Notes: a model not told the origin generated them from the letters alone. 64,000 nt of DNA from Bacillota bacterium (GCA_023417475.1 JAEZFP010000068.1:248001-312000), one strand, 5' to 3'; shown: positions 52,621 through 61,030, numbered from the stretch's first letter. Made by a program: numbers and translations.

Positions 52621-53793
52621 TTACGTTAAACTCGCCAGGATTCCATAATACCCTTTACAGGCCCCGGTCAATTGGGGTATCGCGACGTATTCGTCGACAA
52701 TATGGGCCAAATTTTCACGGCTGGGCCCGAATCCAACGGTGGGAATGCCTTTGATCCCCGCGTAGAAACTGCCGTTGGTGCAAAATGAATAAGCTTTGAG
52801 CTCAACCGGTTGATTGAACGCTTTTTGCAAACCGGCCGCGACCTTCCGGATCAGTAGATGGTCCCGATCCATTACCCAAGCCGGGAAGAAACGTTCCCCC
52901 GCAATGGTCGCCCCGGTGTAACAGGTTTCTTGGCCATAGGCGATCTGAACTTTGGCCGCTGCCGCTTCCCCAAAGGTTTCAATCAGCCGTTGCAACGGCG
53001 CCAAAACCGTCGCGACATCTTCGCCCACGATCGTGCGCCGGTCGAAGGTCGCCTTGCAGTAATTGGGAACCACCGACGCCCCGGGATACGGCGCGGATTG
53101 AATATCGGTCAATTCCAAAATCCCTTTTCCCAACAACGGATGGGTTGCGGGCGTCAATTCGCGAATCGCCGCGATCAGTTGACACATGGCGTACACGGCG
53201 TTTTTCCCCTGCTCCGGGTTGGAGGAATGGGCGCTTTCGCCGAAGGTCTCCAGCGTAAGCTCGGCCCGGCCCCGTTGTCCGATGTTTAGGTTCAGTTCGG
53301 ACGCCTCGCCGATGATCACCAGATCCGGTTGGATCAGTTCCGCAATTTTGGTGGCGCCGATTCCTTCAAAACACTCCTCATGCACCACCCCGGCAATGGT
53401 AATTTCGCCCGCGAAGTCCTTGCCGGTCGCCGCGGCAAATTCCGCCACCGCCACGATCATTGCGCTCAAAGCGCCTTTCATATCCGACGCGCCACGGCCA
53501 TAGATCTTTTGCTCCCGAATCACCCCGCCAAAAGGATCGACCGACCATTGACCGGGATTGCCAACCGGAACCGTATCGATGTGCGCGTCCAACAATACCT
53601 TGGGGCCGTTGCGTTTGCCGCGCATGGTCGCCATAACGCTGCCGTAGGCGTCAATATTGACCTCGTCAAACTGCAATTCGGCAAAAGTCCGGTGTAAGAA
53701 CTCGACCAATTCCCGCTCCTGACCGGAATAACTTGGCAAGCGAAGTAATTGCTGACATAACGGAACCACTTTATTTTCCCAACCCGTCTCCAC
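52621..53793 (-). CDS. M20-family amidohydrolase, YgeY type
   Basis: 390 residues. Metal and catalytic residues: LLDAHIDTVPVG, GRGASDMKGALSAM, HEECFEGIG and the dimerisation domain RGRAELTLETFGESAHSSNP. The last His is in the C-terminal NGSFYAGIKGIPTVGFGPS. The family includes YgeY, ArgE/DapE and carbamoyl-amino-acid hydrolases. I start at GTG 53793, which follows AGAGGCG and fits the family N-terminus; the frame runs 32 codons further. It overlaps the end of dpaL by 23 bases, as expected of a coupled pair. Confidence 0.88.
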   Translation of the reverse strand: METGWENKVVPLCQQLLRLPSYSGQERELVEFLHRTFAELQFDEVNIDAYGSVMATMRGKRNGPKVLLDAHIDTVPVGNPGQWSVDPFGGVIREQKIYGRGASDMKGALSAMIVAVAEFAAATGKDFAGEITIAGVVHEECFEGIGATKIAELIQPDLVIIGEASELNLNIGQRGRAELTLETFGESAHSSNPEQGKNAVYAMCQLIAAIRELTPATHPLLGKGILELTDIQSAPYPGASVVPNYCKATFDRRTIVGEDVATVLAPLQRLIETFGEAAAAKVQIAYGQETCYTGATIAGERFFPAWVMDRDHLLIRKVAAGLQKAFNQPVELKAYSFCTNGSFYAGIKGIPTVGFGPSRENLAHIVDEYVAIPQLTGACKGYYGILASLT

Positions 53794-55000
53794 GTGAGAT
53801 CGCCTCTCTTTCATCGGGATAAGCGCCATACCAAACAATCCGGCGATACATCGTTTGATCGGTATCGCCCTCGGTACTGAAGGTGACAACTTTGGATGCG
53901 CCGTCTAATTGCAGCGCGGTCTTTAGGGCCGGGTTTTGCGCCAAATAAGCCAACAACCCGATGGCGACCGCGCCGGATTCGCCCGAGGTTACCGCCGGAT
54001 CGCCGGACAACGGATTCCCTAGGATCCGCATGCCGTTGGCCGTGACCCAATCCGGCACCGATACGAAATAATCGCCTTGCTCCTTAAGAATCCGCCAGGA
54101 TACCGGGTTGGGGACCCCGCAACACAACCCGGCCATGATCGAATTCATTGCGTCGGTCACCGCGATTTCCCGGCCGTTGCGAATCGAACGGTAGAAACAG
54201 TCCGCTTGATCGGGTTCCACAATAATAATCAACGGCGGGGCTTCTTTATAAAATGTCTTGAAGATAAACGTCATCACCGCCGCAAAAGCGCCTACGCCCG
54301 CTTGTAAGAAAATATGGGTCGGTCTGACTCCGTTTAGCTGATTTAACATTTCAACCGCCATGGTCCCGTATCCTTGCATAATCCAGAGCGGAACCTCCCG
54401 GCAACCCAAACATTCGGTATCCTGAATCATCAGCCAGTTGTGGACATCGGCTAGTTCGGCCAAACGGTTGACGGTATCGTCATAATTGTAATCCGTCACT
54501 ACCACTTCACTGCCTAAATCGCGGATGTTTTGGCAGCGTTCCGGCGTCGTCCCTTTCGGCATATGAATGATGGCGGGATAACCGAGTTGTTTGGCTACCC
54601 AGGCGACGCCTTTGCCATGATTCCCGTCGGTGGCGGCGGCGAACTTCAGGTCGGGCAACTGCGCCTTGCGTTCCGGCGCCTGCAAATATCCGAAGTCAAT
54701 CGTCTCGATATTTTGATTCAGCGCTTGGGCCAACCGTTTACAGATGGCATACGATGCGCCCAAGACTTTAAAAGCGTTTAAACCGAAACGCGACGACTCG
54801 TCTTTGACATAGACTTCATTTAGCCCCAGTTCATTCGCAAAATGCTCCAACCGCCGCAACGGGGTTTCCGAATATTGGGGAATCGTCCGGTGAAAACGCC
54901 GCACTTGTTCCATTTCGTCCAGATTGAAATAGTCGAATCCGATTTGGTTGATTTCATTGTTGACATTGGTATTTCTGACCCATTGAATCGGTTGTTTCAT
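53771..55000 (-). CDS. dpaL: Diaminopropionate ammonia-lyase
   Basis: PLP enzyme that breaks 2,3-diaminopropionate (and D-serine) into pyruvate and ammonia. 409 residues. The PLP lysine is in SRFGLNAFKVLGASYA, and AATDGNHGKGVAWVA and QAGVGAFAAVMTF match YgeX. The C-terminal TFSTEGDTDQTMYRR is also typical. First gene of the operon. ATG at 55000 follows AGAGGC. In E. coli ygeX is next to ygeY and hyuA, as here. Confidence 0.95.
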   Translation of the reverse strand: MKQPIQWVRNTNVNNEINQIGFDYFNLDEMEQVRRFHRTIPQYSETPLRRLEHFANELGLNEVYVKDESSRFGLNAFKVLGASYAICKRLAQALNQNIETIDFGYLQAPERKAQLPDLKFAAATDGNHGKGVAWVAKQLGYPAIIHMPKGTTPERCQNIRDLGSEVVVTDYNYDDTVNRLAELADVHNWLMIQDTECLGCREVPLWIMQGYGTMAVEMLNQLNGVRPTHIFLQAGVGAFAAVMTFIFKTFYKEAPPLIIIVEPDQADCFYRSIRNGREIAVTDAMNSIMAGLCCGVPNPVSWRILKEQGDYFVSVPDWVTANGMRILGNPLSGDPAVTSGESGAVAIGLLAYLAQNPALKTALQLDGASKVVTFSTEGDTDQTMYRRIVWYGAYPDEREAISRGDGLGK

Positions 55001-55154
55001 TGTTGGCCTCTGTTATCTTTACGTTGCTTTATTGAAAATAGGTGACAATGATATAACAAATAATTACATTTCAATGACTTTTCCCAGTTTTTATTCCGAA
55101 GTCGAAATCGTTTTCGGCAATTTATTGACATCATCATCACATCACCATGACATC

Positions 55155-55182
55155 ATTATAGCAAGACCCACCCAATTTTCAA
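55155..55182 (-). promoter_or_regulatory. Promoter of the dpaL operon, extended -10
   Basis: TTGAAA (55182-55177), 16 bases, then TATAAT (55160-55155) preceded by TG one base away (TGCTATAAT). This gives a leader of about 150 bases. A GG/GC pair in the same stretch resembles a sigma-54 site but is one base too short. Confidence 0.65.
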
Positions 55183-55240
55183 TGTTTTTCACGGAAAACA
55201 CCGGATTTACCCGAACAGTTCCGAAAAAGTGTTTTGTTTT

Positions 55241-55268
55241 AAAAAAAAATTCTCAAAATGAGAATTTT
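55241..55268 (-). promoter_or_regulatory. AT-rich palindrome upstream of the dpaL promoter
   Basis: Inverted repeat AAAATTCTCA/TGAGAATTTT with a three-base centre, followed by nine T residues on the minus strand. It could be a second terminator behind the regulator gene or the regulator's upstream binding site, being about 60 bases before the -35. Confidence 0.5.
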
Positions 55269-55288
55269 CAGTGCTGAATCCAAGCCAG

Positions 55289-55318
55289 TAAAAAAACCGC
55301 CTTAAGCGGTTTTTTTTG
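55289..55318 (-). terminator. Terminator after the regulator gene
   Basis: Stem AACCGC/GCGGTT extended by A-T pairs with a five-base centre and T tracts on both sides. It separates the regulator transcript from the dpaL operon. Confidence 0.8.
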
Positions 55319-55337
55319 ATATCATTGGTTTTATTTA

Positions 55338-57053
55338 TTATTCGCCGAGGGTATAGGTTTTGGCTTCGCGGATTCCGTATTTTTGCAATTTGCGATATAA
55401 GGTTGCCGCGCTGATCCCCAACACTTTGGCCACCTTGCGTTTGCCGTCAGTGCCATTACCGTAGCGATCCAACGCTTTTTTGATGGTGGTTTTTTCGAGC
55501 GTTTCCAAGTCAAACGAATCGCCATTACTTTGATCATCAATCTTCAACAGATCGTTGATGTCCGCTGCCGCAACCGACCCGCTCTGATTGGTCACGACGA
55601 TAAAACTGATGATGTTTTCCATCTCGCGGACATTGCCCAGCCACGCATAGTCCAACAGCAGCGCGTAGGCTTTATCGTCCATGGTGATTTGTTTCCGTTC
55701 CAAATACGCGTAACGGTCTAAAAAATAGCGGATCAAAATGGGAATGTCGTTCCGGCGCTCCCGTAAAGGCGGAATCGTCAGGGTAAATGGATAAAAAAGA
55801 TAGTACAAGTCCTTGCGGAACCGGTTTTCGGCGATCAGCTCCTCAAGGTTTTTACTGGAAGAAGCGATCACCCGTCCGGAAAAACGGGCTTTGTCGCTGA
55901 ATAATTGCAGCAACTCCCCTTGAATCCGCAACGGCAAATCGGCGACTTCGTCCAAAAACAACGTCCCTTCCTTCAACAGCTCGATTTTGCTTAGATTATC
56001 ATTTTCCGAGTTGCCGAAGATCTCTTGTTCCAAAATAGATTCGATCACCCCGGAACAGGTGATGGTGATAAACGGATGATCCCGGCGGACGCTTTCGCTA
56101 TGAATCGCCCGGGCCAAAATTTCTTTGCCGGTACCGTTTTCGCCGTAGATTAAAATATTTTTATTGGTTTTGGCCAAGGTTTGGGCTTGTTCTTTCAATT
56201 GGAGCGTTTTGGGGTCTTCGCCGATGATCATGGCGAAATTGTACTTCTCCTTGGTCTGGCCGATAAATTTCTCCTGAATGGCGGCGATATCCTGGAAGAT
56301 ATAGACTTTGCCGTAGTTGCTCTCGTCGATGCTGATCGGATAAGAGTACCCCAACAACCGGATCTTCCGTTTTTGAATCCGCGCGATATACTCCCGGTCC
56401 GTAAGGTTTTTTTGCTGCCCTACCGCAAGGATGCGAAATTCGTTGATCTTATAGAGGTAATCCAGTTGTTTTTTGCTGCTGCCGAAGATTTTTTCCGCCG
56501 CTTGGTTTACGTATTTGAGGGTGTTGTCGGCATGAACGATCACTACGCCTTGTTCGACAAATTGCATTACTTTCTCCAACATCTGGGAGGTGGCGATGAT
56601 TGATTGATAATTTTTGACCTCCCCGACTTTGGAGGCGATCAGTTCGGCGATTTTTTTGAGAAAATCCATATAGTTTTCTAAATCCTGAAAGATAAAGGCC
56701 TTCTGTTCTTCTTTAAAACAAGCCAGCGCAATGGCGCCGATCGCCTCCCCCTCCAGGATAATCGGGCAACACATCTCAAACAACTCTTTGCAACTGTCGC
56801 AACTGGGGCATTGTTGGCAGATGGCGTGTTCGCGAGGATTTTCGATGATCAACATCTGCTTGTTTTCCAGCACCCATTTGAAACCGGTGCCTTCGCTTTC
56901 AATATAGGTTCCGACCCGGTCGGTGAATTTCCCCGTTCCGGCGATCCGAAACAACTGTTGATCGACAATGTCCACGTCCACTTTGAGAATGCTCGCTAAA
57001 ACCTGCGCGTATTGTTTGACGTCCGCTTCAACCTTTTGCAACTGCGACTGCAT
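55338..57053 (-). CDS. NtrC-type AAA+ regulator lacking the GAFTGA loop
   Basis: 571 residues. A GAF-like N-terminal domain contains CQQCPSCDSC (Cys79, 82, 85, 88) and then Cys95 and Cys96, a CX2CX2CX2C pattern that may hold an iron-sulfur cluster or metal. A PAS domain follows at about 165-270. The AAA+ domain has Walker A GENGTGKEILARAIH and Walker B GTLFLDEVADLP. Between EIFG and GTLFLDE only 15-16 residues occur, and GAFTGA, the sigma-54 contact, is absent. The end has a Fis-type helix-turn-helix (KVAKVLGISAATLYRKLQKYGI). Probably controls the dpaL operon next to it. ATG at 57053 follows AAGGAG. Confidence 0.9.
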   Translation of the reverse strand: MQSQLQKVEADVKQYAQVLASILKVDVDIVDQQLFRIAGTGKFTDRVGTYIESEGTGFKWVLENKQMLIIENPREHAICQQCPSCDSCKELFEMCCPIILEGEAIGAIALACFKEEQKAFIFQDLENYMDFLKKIAELIASKVGEVKNYQSIIATSQMLEKVMQFVEQGVVIVHADNTLKYVNQAAEKIFGSSKKQLDYLYKINEFRILAVGQQKNLTDREYIARIQKRKIRLLGYSYPISIDESNYGKVYIFQDIAAIQEKFIGQTKEKYNFAMIIGEDPKTLQLKEQAQTLAKTNKNILIYGENGTGKEILARAIHSESVRRDHPFITITCSGVIESILEQEIFGNSENDNLSKIELLKEGTLFLDEVADLPLRIQGELLQLFSDKARFSGRVIASSSKNLEELIAENRFRKDLYYLFYPFTLTIPPLRERRNDIPILIRYFLDRYAYLERKQITMDDKAYALLLDYAWLGNVREMENIISFIVVTNQSGSVAAADINDLLKIDDQSNGDSFDLETLEKTTIKKALDRYGNGTDGKRKVAKVLGISAATLYRKLQKYGIREAKTYTLGE

Positions 57054-57141
57054 GATTGTATTTTCTCCTTGCGCAATGCCGTTTTATGATGAAGGCGCGC
57101 GCGGAAATTCGCATTTTCACACTTAGGCGCCCTATGCCTTT

Positions 57142-57170
57142 ATTCTACACCAAGTCCCTGCATCCCGCAA
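57142..57170 (-). promoter_or_regulatory. Promoter of the AAA+ regulator gene
   Basis: TTGCGG (57170-57165) and TAGAAT (57147-57142), spacer 17. The rest of the gap to 57431 is non-coding; on the plus strand TTGGAC (57365) and TATCAT (57389), 18 bases apart, may serve the next gene. Confidence 0.55.
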
Positions 57171-57431
57171 TTTATGTTCAAACGGTTTAAAATGGTTAAG
57201 CAAGCATCAGGCAATATGTCAAGTTACGCCCATGGAAAATATTTCAAGCGTGGCGTTGATAATTCGCGCTTGACGAATCCGACCTTACTCGTCCTAACCT
57301 GGAATTGGGCTGTTTGGTTAAAACCGGCGAGGGCAATTTTCAACGATTTTAAGTTTTTTCAGGCTTGGACAAACTCCGGGGCTTCCGCTATCATAGTTCT
57401 CCGGAGACTAAATCGCGGAGGTTTATCGGAG

Positions 57432-57725
57432 ATGTTGACTAATCCAGATTGTTCGCTTCCAGCCAATGAGGAGCGGTTTTGGAATGAAATCAAACATGCG
57501 TTAAAGATGACTGTCCGGCTCGAAAGTTATACAACCTGGATTGCGCCGTTACAACTGTTAGAGTTGGATACCGAAGTGCGAAAGGTAGTGATCGAAGCTC
57601 CGAATGATCTGGCCCGAGACTGGCTGGACCTTCGTTACCGGCCGTTATTTATCACAGCGATCGAGGCGGTTTTGGGGAGCGGCGGTTATCACGTGCTGTT
57701 TGTAACGCAACAACGTTGGTATTGA
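57432..57725 (+). CDS. Free-standing DnaA domain I-like protein
   Basis: 97 residues. From residue 13 (ERFWNEIKHALKMTVRLESY) through TTWIAPLQLLELD and PNDLARDWLDLRYRPLFITAIEAVLG it follows the DnaA N-terminal domain pattern. That pattern is a helix, the W-x-x-P-L turn, a beta pair, then FAxxWLxxRY-like. No linker, AAA+ or DNA-binding domain follows, and the gene ends cleanly. DnaA domain I mediates DnaA self-contact and binding to helicase and regulators, so a lone copy could modulate initiation. I start at ATG 57432, ten bases after GGAGG. A frame open to 57174 has no start signal. Confidence 0.8.
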   Translation: MLTNPDCSLPANEERFWNEIKHALKMTVRLESYTTWIAPLQLLELDTEVRKVVIEAPNDLARDWLDLRYRPLFITAIEAVLGSGGYHVLFVTQQRWY

Positions 57726-57994
57726 ATCGATTGGCGGTTGGGAATTGGGTCATTAACCAAAACCAATTTGTCATCCGCCAAAATCATTTTGGATTCTTGC
57801 AAAATCAGATTGGCAGATTCCAAAATCATTTTGGCAACTGCCCCAACCATTTTGAGTTTTGCCAAAACTGCTTTGGCACTATCCAAAACCTTTTTGGATT
57901 GATCCAAGATCATTTTGGCATTGTCCAAAGCCATTTTGGATTCATGCAAAACGATTTTGGCAACATCCGAAGCCATTTTGGCGTCCGTAGCCAT
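57689..57994 (-). CDS. Possible heptad-repeat protein over the 21-bp array
   Basis: 101 residues made of about eleven heptads of the form x-A-K-M-(I/V)-L-D, which could form an amphipathic helix. The tail PIPNRQSIQYQ is not repeated and overlaps the end of the DnaA-domain gene. No ribosome binding site precedes the ATG at 57994. The opposite strand is also open (QNHFGF heptads), because a 21-bp repeat without stops is open in several frames. I list it because the minus-strand heptad is chemically coherent. It may not be a gene. Confidence 0.3.
   Translation of the reverse strand: MATDAKMASDVAKIVLHESKMALDNAKMILDQSKKVLDSAKAVLAKLKMVGAVAKMILESANLILQESKMILADDKLVLVNDPIPNRQSIQYQRCCVTNST
57755..57985. 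repeat. Array of eleven 21-bp units with a palindromic core
   Basis: Eleven 21-bp units run without interruption from 57755, and a twelfth degenerate one follows. The consensus core CCAAAATCATTTTGG is a 15-bp palindrome about one central base; the other six bases vary. The period equals two helical turns, so the cores and A/T tracts all face one side of the DNA. It lies between the DnaA-domain gene and the next plus-strand gene. Confidence 0.88.
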
Positions 57995-58175
57995 TGACTT
58001 GACAAAATAAATTTTCTCGCCTCCACCAGCGTAAATCTCCTCGATATCACTTCTAGCTTTCGTTGTTCATAAACAATCATCCGTTGACGATATGGAATCG
58101 GCATGTTATACTATACCCATAGCAAACCTTCCGGAACGGTTTCGTCTATCAATTACGTTTATTGGAGGTAATTTA

Positions 58176-58547
58176 ATGTATCAAGAAAGCAACGAAACAA
58201 CCGCTACCACCCCGGCCCCGGTAAAAGCGCGCAAAGTCCCTCGGACGTTCGAAGCGCAACTGTTACAAGCGTCCGAACTGCTCGGCGGCATTCTAGCCAA
58301 TACCGAACAAATGACCGCACTCGGCTTTGATACCGAATTTGTGACCCAGCTCCATGCTTATTATCAAAATACCATCGATACCCACTCCGAACACCTGGCG
58401 CACAAAGCGCGGATGATGGAGAAGACCAGGGAGTGTCAGGCTAATTTGGAAAATCTGAATGTTCTCTATCGAAAGGTCCGGAAGCGGATCAAGTTGGAGC
58501 TGCCGAAGGAGAGCTGGCGGGAGTATGGGATTGTAAACGAGCGGTAA
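58176..58547 (+). CDS. Small helical protein, unknown function
   Basis: 123 residues. A disordered Thr/Pro/Ala-rich and then basic start (residues 1-25) is followed by helices with LLGGILANTEQMTALGFDTEF and a likely coiled coil (EHLAHKARMMEKTRECQANLENLNVLYRK, split here only by reading). It ends KLELPKESWREYGI, recalling small uncharacterised proteins whose last segment precedes a tryptophan. ATG at 58176 follows TTGGAGG at good spacing and a strong terminator follows, so it is probably expressed. No family name offered. Confidence 0.7.
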   Translation: MYQESNETTATTPAPVKARKVPRTFEAQLLQASELLGGILANTEQMTALGFDTEFVTQLHAYYQNTIDTHSEHLAHKARMMEKTRECQANLENLNVLYRKVRKRIKLELPKESWREYGIVNER

Positions 58548-58561
58548 GCTCCTTACAGTTA

Positions 58562-58599
58562 GGGCTGACCCAAAATTTTTAGGTCAGCCCCGCTTTTTT
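58562..58599 (+). terminator. Terminator after the small helical protein gene
   Basis: Perfect 9-bp stem GGGCTGACC/GGTCAGCCC (58562-58570 with 58582-58590) followed within three bases by six T residues. Confidence 0.85.
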
Positions 58600-58631
58600 C
58601 GCACTACTTTAGCTCATTTAGTCAGCTACGC

Positions 58632-60815
58632 TTAACGTTTCGCCGCCAAATTCGCTTTCAAGGTCTCAATCTGTTGCGCGGTCATCCCGCCCGAGAGCAG
58701 ATATTTCTGTGTGGCCGCGGCCAGATCCGTCTTGTCCAAATCGGCGGTTCCGGCAATCACTTTGAGCATTTCCAGGACATCGCCGGTAATCACTTGGTAC
58801 TTGTCGGTGCCTTTCTGGACGCCATAATAATTGATATAGCTTTGCATGTAATCTTCGACAATCTCATTTTTGGTGGCGCCCATTAAGGCCTCAAGAAACG
58901 CCGCGAAGAAGCCGGCCCGGTCCTTGCCTTCGGTGCAATGGAAGAGATAGGGTCCCTGATTCTCCGTCATAAACACCAAACCTTTGACAACGCTCGCTTT
59001 AAACTCGGGGCTGCCATAGGCCAGACCCATATTCAAACACAATACCCGGTTATTCTTCAGCAATTCGGCATAATACGGGGAGGCGAAATCCTTGGCGGCA
59101 AGGTACGTCTTGATATTTTCGGTCGAATCGGCCAAATTGACAACCGTATTGATCTTCGCTTCCTGAATCAGTTTATCGGCGGTCGCGGCCCGGCCCAGTT
59201 CGTTGTTGATCGGGCTGGAACTGCGGTACAACACGGATTTGGCGATATTGCCCACCGTGATATTGCGGAAATTGGCGAATACCGTATCAGAAGCATAATC
59301 GGCACGGTTATTGGTCCGTTTCAGCTTCCGGATCTCATATTGGGTGAGATACTCCCCGCGACCGGTCAGCATGATCGTCACTTGATCGCCGACCTTGACG
59401 CGAGCGATCTCATTGAGCTTGCCGTAGTTGACGCAAACCGCGATGTTGGTCTGACCCGGATAAGCGCGGACCAACGGTTTGCCGGCATCGACATAGTAGC
59501 CGTCCAAGAACGGCGCTTCCAGTACAAAGCCGTTGTTAAAGACCGCCGTTACCATATCGCCCGCTTTAAATCCTAATTTGGCGAAATCCTCAATGGTGAT
59601 CTCGGTGACGGCGTGTCCGTATTTTTCGATCTCTTTCACCTTACCGGCAACGCTAGGGGTTTTATAGACGGAGGCCGCTGCCAGTTTAGTTTTCAGCGCG
59701 GTAATTTCCGCAGCGGTCATTCCGTATTTTTTCAGATAGTTCTCCGTGGCGACGGCCAGATTCACGCCGGAAATATTGGCGCCTTTGGGATACCCGCACA
59801 CCACCGTGGTTAACGAGGTGACGATATTGCTGTTGGCGATGGCGGTGTATTGCTCGCTCCCGTTTTTCACGCCGTAATAATTCTCGTAGGTCGTCATATA
59901 ATCGGCGACGACTTCGTCAAGTTTGGCGCCCAGCAACGCTTCCAACAGCGCGCTGACGAAACCGGCGCGGTCTTTGCCTTCGGTGCAGTGGATCAGATAC
60001 GGCCCGTTATTTTTGCTTAAGAAACGGAGGCCCTCGGCTAATTTCTTTCCGAAGTCATCTCCGGCGATATTCACATCCATATTCAAGGGTTTCACTTTGC
60101 CGGCTTCATAAAGGGACTTATAATAGTCGGAAGCGAAATCCTTGGATCCGAAAAAGCCTTTGATTTCTTCATCCGAATCCGATAGATTCAGCACAGTGGC
60201 GATTCCGACCGCTTTGGCCAAGGCATTGGCATAGGCGGCGCGCCCCAATTCGTTATTGACCGGGCTGCTGCTGCGGTATAAAACCGCAGGTTTAATGCCA
60301 CTCGTTGTAATGCTGCGGAAGTTGGCGAAGATCGAATCCGTTGCATAATTGGCGCGCACATTGGTGCGTTTCAACTGACGCAGCTGATATTCCGCGAGAT
60401 AACCTTCCTTTTCCACCAATGCGAAGGCCACTTTATCGCCGACTTTGACATTGTATTTGGTGGAGAAATTGCCCATGTTGATGGCGACAATCAGTAAATT
60501 GTTAGCCTTGTCGTCCCGTACCACCAGACTGCCGGTATCGACATCGCTATACGAGGTACAGAGAGGAATTTTCAATATGTACGTATTCGAAAACGTACTC
60601 ACCGTAACTTTGAGGATATCCCCCAATTGGTACCCCGCGTCGTAAAGAGCCTTCGGTTTAACATCCAGCGTCAGGTTGCCGTACTTTTGCACCTCGGCAA
60701 CCTTGCCCACGACATTGACGTTAGTGTCGGCGGCGTTGACCGTCAATGACAATGAGAACGCCAATACCATCACTGCGACCAATAACAGGGAAATAATTCG
60801 TTTTGCCTGTCTCAT
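58632..60815 (-). CDS. Secreted protein with two phosphatase modules
   Basis: 727 residues. A signal peptide (about 1-28, ending VNA-A) is followed by two copies of a 350-residue module, at about 31-380 and 381-727. Each module has a beta-domain of about 120 residues (EVQKYGNLTLDV..., PLCTSYSDVDTGSLVV..., VAINMGNF) resembling the C-terminal domain of SAM hydroxide adenosyltransferases. A tyrosine-phosphatase domain of the Y_phosphatase3 type follows, with the CX5R loop HCTEGKDRAG (Cys277/Arg283 and Cys627/Arg633). Both active sites are intact and exactly 350 residues apart. ATG at 60815 follows AAAGGAGG. Substrates, protein or small molecule, are unknown. It acts outside the cell membrane. 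Confidence 0.88.
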   Translation of the reverse strand: MRQAKRIISLLLVAVMVLAFSLSLTVNAADTNVNVVGKVAEVQKYGNLTLDVKPKALYDAGYQLGDILKVTVSTFSNTYILKIPLCTSYSDVDTGSLVVRDDKANNLLIVAINMGNFSTKYNVKVGDKVAFALVEKEGYLAEYQLRQLKRTNVRANYATDSIFANFRSITTSGIKPAVLYRSSSPVNNELGRAAYANALAKAVGIATVLNLSDSDEEIKGFFGSKDFASDYYKSLYEAGKVKPLNMDVNIAGDDFGKKLAEGLRFLSKNNGPYLIHCTEGKDRAGFVSALLEALLGAKLDEVVADYMTTYENYYGVKNGSEQYTAIANSNIVTSLTTVVCGYPKGANISGVNLAVATENYLKKYGMTAAEITALKTKLAAASVYKTPSVAGKVKEIEKYGHAVTEITIEDFAKLGFKAGDMVTAVFNNGFVLEAPFLDGYYVDAGKPLVRAYPGQTNIAVCVNYGKLNEIARVKVGDQVTIMLTGRGEYLTQYEIRKLKRTNNRADYASDTVFANFRNITVGNIAKSVLYRSSSPINNELGRAATADKLIQEAKINTVVNLADSTENIKTYLAAKDFASPYYAELLKNNRVLCLNMGLAYGSPEFKASVVKGLVFMTENQGPYLFHCTEGKDRAGFFAAFLEALMGATKNEIVEDYMQSYINYYGVQKGTDKYQVITGDVLEMLKVIAGTADLDKTDLAAATQKYLLSGGMTAQQIETLKANLAAKR

Positions 60816-61003
60816 CAATTTTCCTCCTTTAAAATTTGTCGAATGGCTCGTAATGCAAAAAAATGTTCCCCGTTTCGGAACGGGAACCTTCCTTGTCTAC
60901 AAACAGAAAATTTTCGATGTCAGCTAGCAATTTCCTGCTAAAATTAATATACACCTAATAATTTCTTGATCCGTCCTTAATAATGAGTTAATATCTAAAA
61001 AAA

Positions 61004-61030
61004 TAAAAAACACCCCCGCGCGGAGGTGTT
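61004..61030 (-). terminator. Terminator after purE
   Basis: Stem AACACCTCC/GGGGGTGTT (with G-U pairing) with a GCGC centre, followed by a long T tract on the transcribed strand. Confidence 0.85.

Noticed and set aside
55160..55176. Sigma-54 (-24/-12) promoter for dpaL
   Set aside because: The GG and GC pairs are nine bases apart where ten are needed, a better extended -10 sigma-A promoter overlaps, and the regulator lacks GAFTGA.
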